Positions 48,149 through 58,990 of a stretch of 64,000 bases of DNA are shown one piece after another. Source of the stretch: Zanthoxylum bungeanum (Eukaryota > Streptophyta > Magnoliopsida > Sapindales > Rutaceae). The stretch lies in assembly GCA_019454045.1 (NCBI GenBank), contig SKCR01035615.1, forward strand, positions 1-64,000. The letters run 5' to 3'. Position 1 is the stretch's first letter. Each line of letters starts with the position of its first letter. The notes under the pieces are model-generated. The model saw nothing but the letters and a program-made list of their open reading frames with translations. It was not told the DNA's origin and searched no databases. Position numbers and translations under genes: made by a program.

Positions 48149-48758
48149 ACAGGTTGAACTTGATGAAGTACAATATGATGTCAATGAACCAACAAAGGAA
48201 CCTGAAGTTCAAGAAGATGAAGAACCTTCAACACACACTCCGTTGGCCACAAAGGGTATCTAGACCTCCTGAACGCTTGTATTTGATACAAGAAAATAGT
48301 CTCGATGTTCTCTTAGTTGAAGAGAGTGACCCTTTTAGCTATAGAGAATTGATGTTGGACATCGACTCCGTGAAGTGGCAAGACGCCATGAAATCCGAGA
48401 TGGACTCAATGCATGGGAATCTAGTTTGGAACTTGGTTCCGCTTCCTAAAGGAATTATTCCTATTGGTTGTAAATGGATTTACATGAGGAAGCACGGGCC
48501 CGATGGAAAGGTTGAAACATTTAAGGCCCGACTACTAGCTAAAGGTTACTCGCAGCGACTCAGTGTCGACTACAATGAAACTTTTTCGTCAGTTGCAATG
48601 CTAAAGTTTATAAGGATTTTATTGTCTAAGCCGTATACCATGATTACGAGACTTGGCAAATGGATGTCAAAACGACTTTTCTAAATGGATTTCTTGATGA
48701 ATAAATCTTTATGGAACAACCGGAGGGTTTTGCATCCAGCGAGAACTCAGGCATGGTA
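48149..48758 (+). pseudogene. Copia C pol, RT N-terminal part (decayed)
   Basis: Starts in the integrase-RT linker and runs through LDIDSVKWQDAMKSEMDSM, GCKWIYMRKHGPDGKV, FKARLLAKGYSQ and DYNETFSSVAM. A frameshift near 48630 follows, then QMDVKTTFLNGFLDE and EQPEGFAS in another phase with a stop. It ends in GMV at the TGGTA target site of solo LTR F. The first 79 bp are nearly identical to 60208-60287 (three visible differences), so the two halves of copia C overlap here. Confidence 0.88.
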
Positions 48759-50849
48759 TGTTGGTTTCTAATTAGGTCCCAATAATCATCAAATAAGCAT
48801 GAAAAACGCATGAATACACAAAGGAGAATGGCGGAAACATACTCACAATGATCGGATCTTGCGACGAGATGAAGAACACTTCAATCTTTCTCCATGGTGA
48901 AGCTCGGCAGTGAGCTTATTGGGCAGTGGGCTGCTTGGTTTCACTGCTTGTTGTCCCTCCAAGATTCGGCCATGGATGACTCCATGGAAGCTCCAAGCTC
49001 TAAGCTTCAAAAATGAATTCCAAGCTCATGTGTTCACTGCCTTATCACCTTTGTATTAACCTATTTGTGTGCTAGCACCATGTCTTCTTCCTTGCTTCTC
49101 ACGGCCAAGCCAAGATCTGAAGAAGGAGAAGAAGAAAACGGCTCAAAGCCAAGAGAGAAGAAGTGGAGGGAAAGAGATGGGTTTCCTAGAAACCGTTTGG
49201 GAGAGAGAGAAAAAAAAAGGAAATGTTATATATATATATTTATTTTTATTTTCCAAAAACAAAAACAAATACACAAATCATTTTCCATTTACCAAAAAGT
49301 CAAAAAGCAAAAAGCAATTAATGCTTTTCAACTACCACATCAATCACTCAAATCAATCAATCAAATTGTCACATCACGCAAAGTGACATGTGATTTGACG
49401 CTTGATGTGACTAGCGATTTGACGCTTGATGTGACTTGCGTGCCGCACTCGAATTCGAAATGCGAATGCGCTCGCAAATAATCCCGGGCTCGGGTTTGGT
49501 AATTCTAAATTAACGAATTTTTCGTTGCGACGCAATTACACGATTACGCCTAGCGAAATCACTATTCATGTCGCTAACGAATTAATTCTAAATTAATTTG
49601 TTCGCCCGAATTAAAATCTCATTTTAATTCCGCGTCGAAATCCAAGTTCATATAATATATCAAATATATTATTTTATCGATTAATTCCAAATTAATCGTT
49701 CTCTCTCTTTAATAAATATTTTATCCCAGATAAAATATCTCCGTAATTAATCCCAGATTAATTTTCTCTCTCTTCTAATTAATCCAGATTAATTAAAGTA
49801 CGAGTCATACATCATCGGTGAATCTTCGGGAAGCGACCCATGAGATCCCCGGATATGTTGGCAGTAAATACGGTCGTCGGACTATCCGAACACGTAAGTA
49901 CCTCATACTACGTTTATACCGATTTACAAGACAAGATTGGCTTCTAGCAAAGCGCCATGCCTACCCAATTCTCCAGAAATATCCTTATAGGAATATGTGA
50001 TCTATATCAAGCGTAGTATATCGTAGTATTGCGTATTTCGATCCAGCATCAGATGATCACGTGCTAGGTCTGGGGCTGGAATTGTGTCTGCCCCGTACGA
50101 AGCACATATCGGATGTCTGGTAACTAGTCTCTATAATCGGACATACATGACCTAGTCATAATATCCCGATAGATCGAGCATTTAATAGAACGAGTTCCGT
50201 ATCCTATGTGACCATCATCTCCACTATGACTGGAGTGATACTTCCGTCTTAACATCACACCCAACACACTACGATTCTCAATATACCCAGTATTGGCGTA
50301 AACATAACCTGTTAAAGCCCTGGCCGACCTCAACTAAAGTATATTGATTGTCGTAAGTATTAGCGGTGAAAGTCTCAGGTTAAGACCAAATACACCTACC
50401 CTAATTTCGGACTTCCATAGACACATCGTCATACTACCAATGGAATTCCGAGGGGGTCAATCCGGAGCGAAGCTGTTTCCCGTACCATCAGTAAAACACA
50501 ACCTTCTATTACACTTGCATGAGTATCCTATACCCAAATATATGAGAACTATGCCGTTGTGCCCTCACAAACGCGCACAAGTGTAATACTAGTCTTTTAC
50601 GTATTTATCGATGTCCAATCTCGATAATACTCTGACTAGGGATATTTAATGATTTATCTTACGTGGACTGATACTGTCTCATATCATTCTCCGTCCAGGA
50701 ACAAATCATAGGGACCTCTCATCATTTATACATCTAGGTGATCTAATCACAAATAATAAGAATGCAATCTCCTTTGTCACATAGTTAATTTGTACAACAA
50801 CACCATGATCTGTACAAATAGTGACGCTATGGGTCATAATTGTCCAACA
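48759..50849. mobile_element. Solo LTR F (2091 bp, TSD TGGTA)
   Basis: Begins TGTTGGTTTC and ends TTGTCCAACA. TGGTA flanks both sides (48754-48758 and 50850-50854), a perfect 5-bp target duplication. There is no interior, so it is a solo LTR. Removing it and one TGGTA restores the RT reading across the site. Its sequence style (AT-rich, GCAGTGAGC near one end) is copia-like. The orientation is not certain; minus seems more likely by comparison with the other copia LTRs. Short ORFs inside are not taken as genes. Confidence 0.9.
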
Positions 50850-51279
50850 TGGTATGTAAGTTGAAGAAGTCCATTTATGGACTTATACATGCTTCACAAA
50901 GTTGGAATCTTTGATTCGACGAGATAATCAAATTGTCAGGTTTTCTCAAGAATTTGGAAGAATCCTGTGTATATAAGAAGGCCAGTGGGAGTATGGTGGT
51001 ATTTTTAATTCTCTATGTTAATGAAATCATTATCATTGGGAATGATATTGGGATGATGCAAGGCGTCAAAGCTTACCTCTGTAAGAATTTCTCAATGAAG
51101 GACATGGGTGAAGCTTCTTATGTCTTAGGCATAAAACTCTATAGAGATAGAGAAATAAAGCTTATTGGGTTATCCCAATCAACGTACATAGATAAGATCT
51201 TAGAAGAATATAATTTTAGTAACTGTAAGACAACAAACATACCATTCAGACATGGCTTGCATCTTTCGAAGAAGATATG
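50850..51279 (+). pseudogene. Copia C pol, RT C-terminal part (decayed)
   Basis: Continues RT with KKSIYGLIHASQSWNLRFDE, then LSGFLKNLEESCVYKKASGS. The catalytic motif is YVNE at 51014-51025 instead of YVDD, so both key Asp residues are lost. It then reads GNDIGMMQG, KNFSMKDMGEASYVLGIK and LIGLSQSTYIDKIL. It is cut at 51279 by insert D1 and resumes at 54158. Confidence 0.9.
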
Positions 51280-51403
51280 TGTATGAGCGGAGCAGGGTTT
51301 ACAGCTATGCCTATGATATTTGATGACCATGACACTGTTGGTCTCATAGCCTGTAGAGAGTACAGAGTAGCCCGCGGGGGACTAAATCGGAGAATAAAGG
51401 AAT
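51280..51403 (+). repeat. Left inverted repeat of D1
   Basis: Begins TGTATGAGCGGAGCAGGG and runs to GGAGAATAAAGGAATC. It pairs with 54034-54157 at about 80 per cent identity by eye. The last bases overlap the primer-site-like segment next to the D1 LTR. Confidence 0.8.
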
Positions 51404-51413
51404 CACCACCTAG

Positions 51414-53986
51414 TGTGAACTGGGAAATGATTTAAGGCCGCACTCATCCCTCGCAAGGGAAGACCTCAAACCGTTGGGTTCGAAATAGTCCCTTACTTAT
51501 GCCAGTATGATGGACGGGTTCACACAATAGTATAACCAAGTCTTATGCAGCACATGCAAGATACTTCAAATAAACACACAAATTTACACACCCATAAACA
51601 TTAACAGTAATAATGAAAGTAATAACATAATTCTAAAAAATCATATTAAATAAAGAAGTACGATAATATAAATTATAAGAACAGTAAAAAACGTTAATAA
51701 TAAATGAAAATAATTAAGCGCATAATGCAAAATAAATAACTAAAGAGACGAAAATACATAAAATATAAAGAAAGAGGTTGTCCAGTGTGCGCGCGTTCGT
51801 GTAGCGTTCGTAAATGCATTCGAACGAAGTGTTCCAGAGAGTTCGCGTTCGTGTAGCGTTCGAACGGAGTGAGGCAGAATGCTTACGTTAGAGTTGCGTT
51901 CGAAAACGCGTTCAAACGTTCTTATAAGAACAACACCAATAATGACATAAACACATATATATGAGTATTTCCCGAGCGGTACATGAAGTTGTATCCTAAG
52001 TACAGACTGCACTACCATCCATTCGGATTCGGCTAAGGATTTATGTCTGGGTTTCCATCCGATATACCACAAGGGATAATACCACACATAATCATTAACA
52101 CAATGTAAACAGACTTGAAAGTAAATGCGAAATAATAAAATAACAATAAAAGTAAATAGGCAGAAAGTTAAATAACAAAGATAAATGTAGAATAATAAAA
52201 TAAAGATAAACAATAAAATAAATAAGAAATAACAAAATGAAGATAAATAATAAAATAAATACGGGATAAAAATAAATAACGAGACGTCAAAGAAAGATGT
52301 GACCATGAGATTTGGCAGTCTTTGATGTAGGACCTTGCATACCTAGTTGGACGTATTTCACGTCCCACCGGGCATGCCGCGTCCGGAACAATAAAATAAA
52401 TATAGTAAATGAGAAATAATAAGATAAGGATAAATAACGAAACTAAATGCGGAAAAATAAAATAACAATAAAAGTAAATAAACAAAAAGCTAAATAGCAA
52501 AATAAAATGCGGAATAGTAAAATAAATATGAAAGCGAATAAATAAAAAAGATAAATAACACTAAATAAATAATAAAATGCTAAAAAAAAATAAATCTGAC
52601 CAGAAATTTGGCCGTCTTTCATGTAAGACTTCGCATGCCCGGCTGGACGTATTTCACTTCCAGCCAAGCATGCCGTGTCCAGAACTATAAAAATAAGTAG
52701 GGTAAGGGTGCCCTCAGGTCTTACCTTTAAAGTTGCTTTTTAAAAGCGCGTTAGGCTGTCGCCGGAAGGATTAAAGCTTACTATTCTTTTTTGGTTTGTT
52801 GATTTGCTATTTCTCCTTACTGTTTCGCCATTTCTGCTCGCTGTTTTTCGCTATTTTTTGGGCTGCTATTTTTGTTATTTTTTGGGGCTGTTTTCTACGG
52901 TTTTTTGGACTGTTTTTGGGCTATATTTGGACAATTTTCTGGATTATTTTTTTATGATTGTAAGGGCTGTTGTTTGGTTGTTTTAGGGACTATTTTCTGT
53001 GATTTTTTGGAATGCTGTTTGGGTGATTTTAGGGGCTATTTTGGTTGTGTTTCACGGTGATGTGGGGTGATTTGTTTCTTCGGTTGTATGGCTGTTTGTT
53101 TATGTGTTGATGAGCTGCTTATGTGTTTTTGTTTGATGTTTGTTCGGTGGCTTCTTCTTTGTTGTTGTTTGATGTTTCACGTGGAGGGCAGGCTTTGGTC
53201 GGTAGTGTTTGATGTTTCATGTGGAGGGCATGCTTTGGGGGGTTGTGTTTGTTGTTCGGTGGAGGGCAGGCTTTGGTCGGTTGTGTTGTTTATTATTTTC
53301 GTGATGGATGGTTGTTTTGTTTGTTACTGTTTGTGAGTGTGTGTGAAAAAGAGAGAGATATGGTTTTTGTTCTTGCCATGTAGGTGAGTGAGAAAAAGAG
53401 AGATCTTAGGTTTGTTTGTTTTTTTTTTTTTTTTTGTGTTTGCCCAGTTAGTTGAGAGAAAGTGTCCATAGGGTTTGGTCAAGCCTCCTTTTATAGTTGT
53501 GCCTCCTAGGGTTTATGGTTGTGCCTCATAAGGTTTCTTTTCTTATTTTTTCTTCCTTGGCCGCCACTCTCTCTCTTTTTTCCATTTGTGTCAAGATTTT
53601 CTTTCCATACTAAGGTGTTTGAGGGATTCCCAATCTTTAATAATTTGGAAGGTGATTTGAGGGGATTTTGCACATGTGTTTTGTATGGGATTTTTATTTG
53701 GGAAGGTCATTGGCGTGTGGGCTTGGTGTAGTGGGTCATAGGCGTGTGGGCTTGGATGGGTTGCATGGGCTTTGGGCCGAGTGGGTTGCATGGGCCGAGG
53801 CTATGGTTTGAAATAGAAACAGAGTGAGCGGATCCGAGGCTGTCTAGTGAGTCCGAATTCGATGAGGGGTTAATTTTAGAGGTTTTTCCTTCCGAAATTT
53901 GTTTCCCGCGACTTCCTTAACTTTTTAGGTAGTGCCTCCATACGAGGCTCATCACTGGGCTTCATGTAAAAAATGTAGTGTCTACA
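51414..53986 (-). repeat. LTR of D1 (2573 bp)
   Basis: Minus strand TGTAGACACTACATTTTT at one end and CCCAGTTCACA at the other. D2 has the same ends in plus orientation. It contains two spaced copies of a roughly 100-bp unit (about 52300-52400 and 52598-52698), each with a GGACGTATTTCAC hairpin. It also has a three-unit tandem repeat of 38-40 bp with GTGGAGGGC (53181-53295), and A-rich low-complexity DNA between about 52130 and 52590. Short ORFs are chance frames. Confidence 0.75.
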
Positions 53987-54033
53987 GTCGCCCCCACTTT
54001 GATGGGGCTTGTGCAGTGTGTGACAGTGTGGAG

Positions 54034-54157
54034 ACTCATTTATTCTCCGGTTTAGTCCCCCGCGAGCTACTCCGTACTCGCTACGGGCTGCGAGCCCAAC
54101 AATATCGTGGTCACCGACCATCATAGGTATAGTGGTAAACCCCGATTTGCTCATACA
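54034..54157 (-). repeat. Right inverted repeat of D1
   Basis: The minus strand begins TGTATGAGCAAATCGGGG and runs to GGAGAATAAATGAGTC. It is the inverted partner of 51280-51403. Between it and the LTR lies about 47 bp, including the polypurine tract. Confidence 0.8.
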
Positions 54158-54886
54158 ATGTGTCCACAAACGGAAAATTAGAAGATTAGAATGTCTAATA
54201 AGCCTTATGCTTCGTGTTTGGGCAGCATCATGTATGCCATGCTATGTACTAGGCCTGAAATCATCTTCGCAGTTAGTGTGACAAGCAGGTATCAGTCCAA
54301 TCTAGGAAATGACCATTGGATGGCCATTAAACATATCCTCAAGTATCTTAAAGGTACTAATGATAAGTTTTTTTATCTATGAAGGAAACGAACTGTAAGT
54401 TAATGGGTATGCGAATTTCGATTTCCGATCGGATCCTAATGATAGAAAGTCTACATCAGGATTTGTGTTTACCCTTAATGGAGGTGCAATTTGTTGGATG
54501 AGTTCCAAACGGGGGTCGATAGCTGATTCCACCACAGAGGCAGAATATATTACAGCTTCGGAAGCTGCAAAAGAAGCTGTTTGGGTTAGGAACTTTATCA
54601 CAGAATTGAGAGTAGTCCCAAGTTTTGGGAATCCGATTCCGTTATACTATGATAATACTGGAGCCATTGCGCAAGCAAAAGAATCGAGGATGCATCAGAA
54701 GTCGAAGCATTTGGAATGAAAGTACCACATCATTTGAGAAATTGTGTCGCAATGAGACATTATCGTGTGCAAGTTACCGAGTGAAGATAATGAAGCAGAC
54801 CCGCTTACCAAGGCCATACCTCCGAAGTTATTTGATAAACATATGGAGTCGATGGGTATTAGATACAATTGATATTGACACTAGAG
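54158..54886 (+). pseudogene. Copia C RNase H (decayed)
   Basis: Resumes copia C pol after D1 with SNKPYASCLGSIMYAMLCTRP, ILKYLKGT and, after a frameshift near 54375, STSGFVFTLNGGAICWMSSK, STTEAEYITASEAAKEAVW and YYDNTGAIAQAKES. The C-terminus after KSKH is again shifted. RNase H would remove template RNA; the breaks make it non-functional. Confidence 0.9.
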
Positions 54887-54900
54887 CAAGTGGGAGATTA
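54887..54900 (+). other. Polypurine tract of copia C
   Basis: GCAAGTGGGAGATTA directly precedes the LTR at 54901. The same tract in reverse complement adjoins LTR B. It marks the LTR at 54901 as a 3' LTR for the RT/RNase H part on its left. Confidence 0.85.
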
Positions 54901-57274
54901 TGTTAGGGTTGGTGCTTTGAGCGCCAATTTTATCATGCATTTCCTTGTAAATACTAATGTAACATTTTATTATGAATAAAATAAACAGTTTCATTTATAT
55001 AACATCATTTTTAATATGGTAAAGACGTAAGAGACCTTAGAATGAATAGTTATGATACTGTTGCAAAATCGTCGCAAATGACATTGAGTTGTATCATGAC
55101 GTTGTCATTCTTAGACAGTTCCTGGTCAATGTTTACACTACTTGATCAGTAAAGTAAACCCGTAGAGACTGGTACATGTCGTATATTGGAATCTTGGATT
55201 CCGATGGTTTCTCAATGAACCATGAGTCTTGGAGACTCGCATAGACGTGTAGTTGTTTATAATGGATAGACACTGAACGATTGATCGAATATTCTTAATG
55301 GATGGTACACCACCGTTAAAAAAATATTCTCGGGTTGAGTGAGCATAGTGATTCTTTGACTTGAGATACCACTGTGGATATTTATGTTATCCTCCACACT
55401 TAGATGGCAGTCAAGTCACCGATCTATTTAGATCAGATCTCCACCTGTTCGTTGGGTGTGGACTGATGCTCAGGATATCCTGTGTGTATCAAGAAATGAT
55501 CTGTCAATTCTGTGTACAGAGCATAGATATTCAATATGGAATTAGCAATCTGTTAAATCCATGGGCCCGTGGAACACTGTAGAAATTAGTTCTAAGTGTT
55601 ATTAATGGATTGCTAATAGAAATGTCGACGTGATTATATCTATAGAGATTTGACGTTTACATCTATATCTCTGGAATAATCCGGATACCTGTGACAGAGA
55701 GATTATACGTATGCTATAACCTCGACCCTTATGGTTCAGAGAGTTTATCAGTGATCGTCATAATTTACGGGTGGGTAGATTATGGACTCGAAATTTGATT
55801 TCGTGACGGATATGCCTGAACTTTTTAGAGTCTCACTAATGAAATATACTCGTAGAGCACTGGGAAAACTTTTATAAATAATACTGATTATTTATAAATC
55901 TTTTAATGGTCAAACAAAAAATACATGCAAAAAAGAGACCTTATCATCATTTTTGAATTACTGTGTATTTGTATTTAATACTTGATTTTATTAAATACGC
56001 ATTAATTAAATATCAAATTGTGATATTTGACATATATCATTTAAATATGTGTATTTGAATATTTAATGTAAATATAATGCATATATTAGGATATTTGTAT
56101 TTAACTATTTAATTATTTAAATGTTAAGTAATTAAATTAATTAAATTACAAAATATCTATTACATGATTATTGTTATAGAAATGGCATGTTTTTATTGGC
56201 TCACTTGTAAGTTTACTTTATATATAAGATAAGTGTTATCTTTATCAAGTAAACTTGGACCAATGGAAATGAAACAAAAATGCAAAGTTTATCGTTTTTG
56301 TTTGTGACTTTCGGCCATGACAAAAAAAAAATTATAAATACTTTTTGTTTCATTTTTCAACACTGACACAAGTTATCAAAATAATTACAAAGTGAGTTGA
56401 GAGAAAAGTTGAAGGAAAAGAAAGAAAACAAAGTAAAAACTTGGTATTTTGTAAGTATTTTTCTACATCCTCCAACATGGAAATTATTTCTATTATTCTT
56501 AGTTTCAATTTGTGTTGCTAAGATTATGTCTCTACTCTTTTAGTTTGTAATTAAATGTGTTGGAAACATGTTTGAAGGTGTTTTGCATGTATGTTTATTA
56601 TTTAAGCTTAATAGGAATGATTAAGCTTATTTGATTAATTAATAATCAAAATTGTCATTCTAGAGTTTTAATCCCACTCAATTATAACATAGAATTGTTC
56701 TTAAGTTATTTCAAGTGGTGATACTTGTTTGGTCAATTAAAGAATTGGATTAATGTATAGAATTTGTTTAATTTGGTTTAATTTGTCAATTTTTGGAAAT
56801 TGTAAAACTAGGGTTTAATTTTTCAATTATGTATGTGATGTAATTTGATGTATATATGATGTATATTAAATTTGGGATTGATTGGATTTCATCTTGATAT
56901 GTTTTGAACTAGAAAGGACCAAATTGCAAATCCTAGAAATTACTGGGGCTCTTCGGCAATTTCAGAAAATTGTGAATTTTTTTTACAATTTGTATTTTCA
57001 TGTATTAGCATGTATAAATAATTTTGGGATTTGATTTGGAATCAATTAAATATTTGACAATTTAAGGACCAAAATGATCAAATTGTAAAATTTAGGGGTA
57101 ATTCGGCAATTAAATAAAATTTGATTTCTTGGGTTAAATTTTAGATATTAACTATTGGCTAATTAAATAAATAAGTTTATTTAATCGATTCAAGAAAAAA
57201 ATTTTGAAATCGGAAAATTTTGATTTTTCGCTTTCCGCTGCGCAAACCCTGTAATTCCTTATAAAACCCCAACA
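54901..57274 (+). repeat. LTR of copia C (2374 bp), flanked by PPT and PBS
   Basis: Begins TGTTAGGGTTGGTGC and ends AAAACCCCAACA. It has a polypurine tract on its left and a tRNA-Met primer site on its right, so it acts as 3' LTR for the pol on the left and 5' LTR for gag on the right. It is homologous in reverse to LTR B (20247-22715). No second LTR of this orientation is in the window. Confidence 0.92.
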
Positions 57275-57275
57275 A

Positions 57276-57290
57276 ATTGGTATCAGAACG
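57276..57290 (+). other. Primer-binding site, copia C
   Basis: TTGGTATCAGAACGAG follows the LTR end at once. It matches the 3' end of initiator tRNA-Met except for one base (AAC for AGC). Confidence 0.88.
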
Positions 57291-58034
57291 AGTCTGATTC
57301 TGGACACCCGATATGATTATGCCTTTAAAATTCAATGTTTATTTTAGTCTTTACTTTATGCATGAATGTGTTTATTTATTTTGATTAAATAAAGTAAAAG
57401 CATATTTTGCGGAAAAATCCCTATTTAAAATAAGGTTTTTAATTTAATATGTATTTGACGGATATTAATGGGTCCGTCTTGTCAATACCGCTTATCGATA
57501 AATTTTCTGTGACTATATCCGAGAACGTGCCAAAACTGTGAGGATATGGCCGCTAGAAATTTATATGTACCAGATTTATTTGATATTAATTGAATTCAAG
57601 TGAAAGCGGAATCCTAAACGTGCCAAAGCTGTCAGGGTTACGCAAGTATCTTGAATTTATCATTGACAAGTTTAACCTTGGTAAGCCTCATTGGGAACGT
57701 GACAAAGCTGTTACAACGAGAAGCGACCAGGACCGAAAACCCAGGAGTCACTGTTGAGTGATCGACAATGAGTTGTCTACCTAATGAATATACATAGGCG
57801 AGAACATGCCAAAACTGTGAGGTGAAATATATTAATGGGGTCCACCTTTCACTATTATGTCATGATTTGATTATCGCATGTTTTGTATTCTCTTTGGGGA
57901 TTACAATATTGCATGAAATAGTGCGAGTGGCATTTTTAGATTAAAAATCCATGATATATTTATTACTTTAAGATATGATATGAAACTATTTTATCTGCTA
58001 ATTATTTATTCGCTATCTATTTGATAGATTTGCG
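57291..58034 (+). other. Leader of copia C with a four-fold motif
   Basis: Untranslated leader between primer site and gag. A motif close to AACGTGCCAAARCTGT.AGG occurs four times, at 57523-57543, 57616-57636, 57695-57715 and 57802-57822. One copy is also recognisable in the reversed leader of element B. Its position in the RNA leader fits a packaging or dimerisation signal, but that is inference. Confidence 0.72.
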
Positions 58035-58990
58035 ATGACGGAACCAATGGCTAACCCCTTTACTCGTATGCTTGATACGAATAAGCTTAATGGCACTGAG
58101 AATTTTGCTGACTATGATATGGATTTGAGGATTGTCCTCGGATCCGAGAAGCTGAGATATATATTGGAAGGTCCATTACCGCTTGCTATAGCTCCATATG
58201 CATCTCTTGAAGAAGTTGAGACTTTCCGCAGATTGAAAGATGATGATTTAAGAATTAAATCATACATACTTAGTTCGCTTTCTTCTGAGCTTAAAAAGAA
58301 ATAATTTGAGATGCACGATACATATAGCATGATGACACTTCTTCGTGAATAGTTCATGAACCAGGAACAGGTCGTGGTTCATAGAGTTGTAATGGAACTG
58401 TTCCATTCTAAACTTGATGAGGGGCAGACTGTGAGCCCGCATGTGCTTCATTTGATCGATTTGATTGAGCAATTGAGGCCCAGTGAACTCCCTCTCATTG
58501 AAACTCTGGACGAAGTGTCATACTCGGTTTTCTCTCGGCGTCGTATCTCCAGTTTGTTATGTACTTCAACATGAATGGGATTCAGTGATCTTTCCGTGAG
58601 TTGCATAAGATGCTACCCAATGGAGGAAGATTTAAAGAATGAAGTTATGACTCACCTTCTGAAACCCACTTCACTTTCCACTTCTTCCCAATCCAAGTCG
58701 AAAGGGAAGAAGACAAAATGAAAGAAGAATAAAGGTTTCAATATTCCTCCGCAGACTAAGGTAGTGAAGCTCAAGAGAGCTTCTGAGGATAAGTGCCACC
58801 ACTACCAGAAATTCGGGCACTGGAAAAGAAACTGTCTAGACTACCTTGCACAAATAAGGAAGGAAAGGGCATCGACATCAGATACTTTTATTTTTCATAT
58901 TATTGATATCTCATTGGCTTGTGAAGTTATGACATCTAATTGGATTTTAGATTCTGCTCGTCCTATTCACGTTTGCATTACGTTGTAGGC
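58035..58990 (+). pseudogene. Copia C gag and start of protease (decayed)
   Basis: ATG at 58035 (MTEPMANPFTRMLDTNKLNGTENF) opens a copia capsid. Stops follow at 58302 and 58353, and the text goes on in the same phase to VSYSVFSRRR, where it is lost. The nucleocapsid zinc knuckle reads CHHYQKFGHWKRNC, with Tyr in place of the second Cys, so it should not bind zinc properly. The protease site WILDSARP replaces the usual D[ST]GA. All major frames share one phase, so decay is mostly by substitution. Confidence 0.85.

Larger units (their letters stand above)
51280..54157 (-). mobile_element. D1: inverted-repeat-bounded unit with PPT-LTR-PBS core
   Basis: A 2878-bp insert in copia C pol. Its ends are inverted repeats of about 124 bp (51280-51403 and 54034-54157), both starting TGTATGAGC and sharing GGGTTTAC, GAGTAC.GAGTAGC and CGCGGGGGACTAAA. 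Inside, on the minus strand, a polypurine tract AAGTGGGGGCGAC (53987-53999) precedes an LTR (51414-53986, TGTAGACAC...GTTCACA) followed by a primer-site-like GGTGGTGATTCC. The LTR is related to D2 (61565-63961). Only ATG is duplicated at the flanks (51277-51279 and 54158-54160). No ORF is convincing. It could be a circularly permuted LTR element, or a TIR transposon carrying LTR sequence. Confidence 0.7.

Noticed and set aside
49065..49481. A 138-codon plus ORF in solo LTR F
   Set aside because: Low-complexity Lys/Glu/Arg text in an LTR, with a competing frame of similar length; no recognisable domain.
52443..52667. Hydrophobic ORFs (Phe/Ile/Tyr-rich) on the minus strand of D1, 51740-52667
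   Set aside because: They derive from AAATAAAATAA-type low-complexity DNA and mimic membrane segments. No start context or conservation supports them.
51280..54157. D1 as a standard MULE or CACTA DNA transposon
   Set aside because: Long inverted repeats fit MULEs, but no 9-bp duplication or transposase is seen, and the core is a PPT-LTR-PBS unit with an LTR relative at 61565. CACTA termini are not at the ends. Kept as unresolved.
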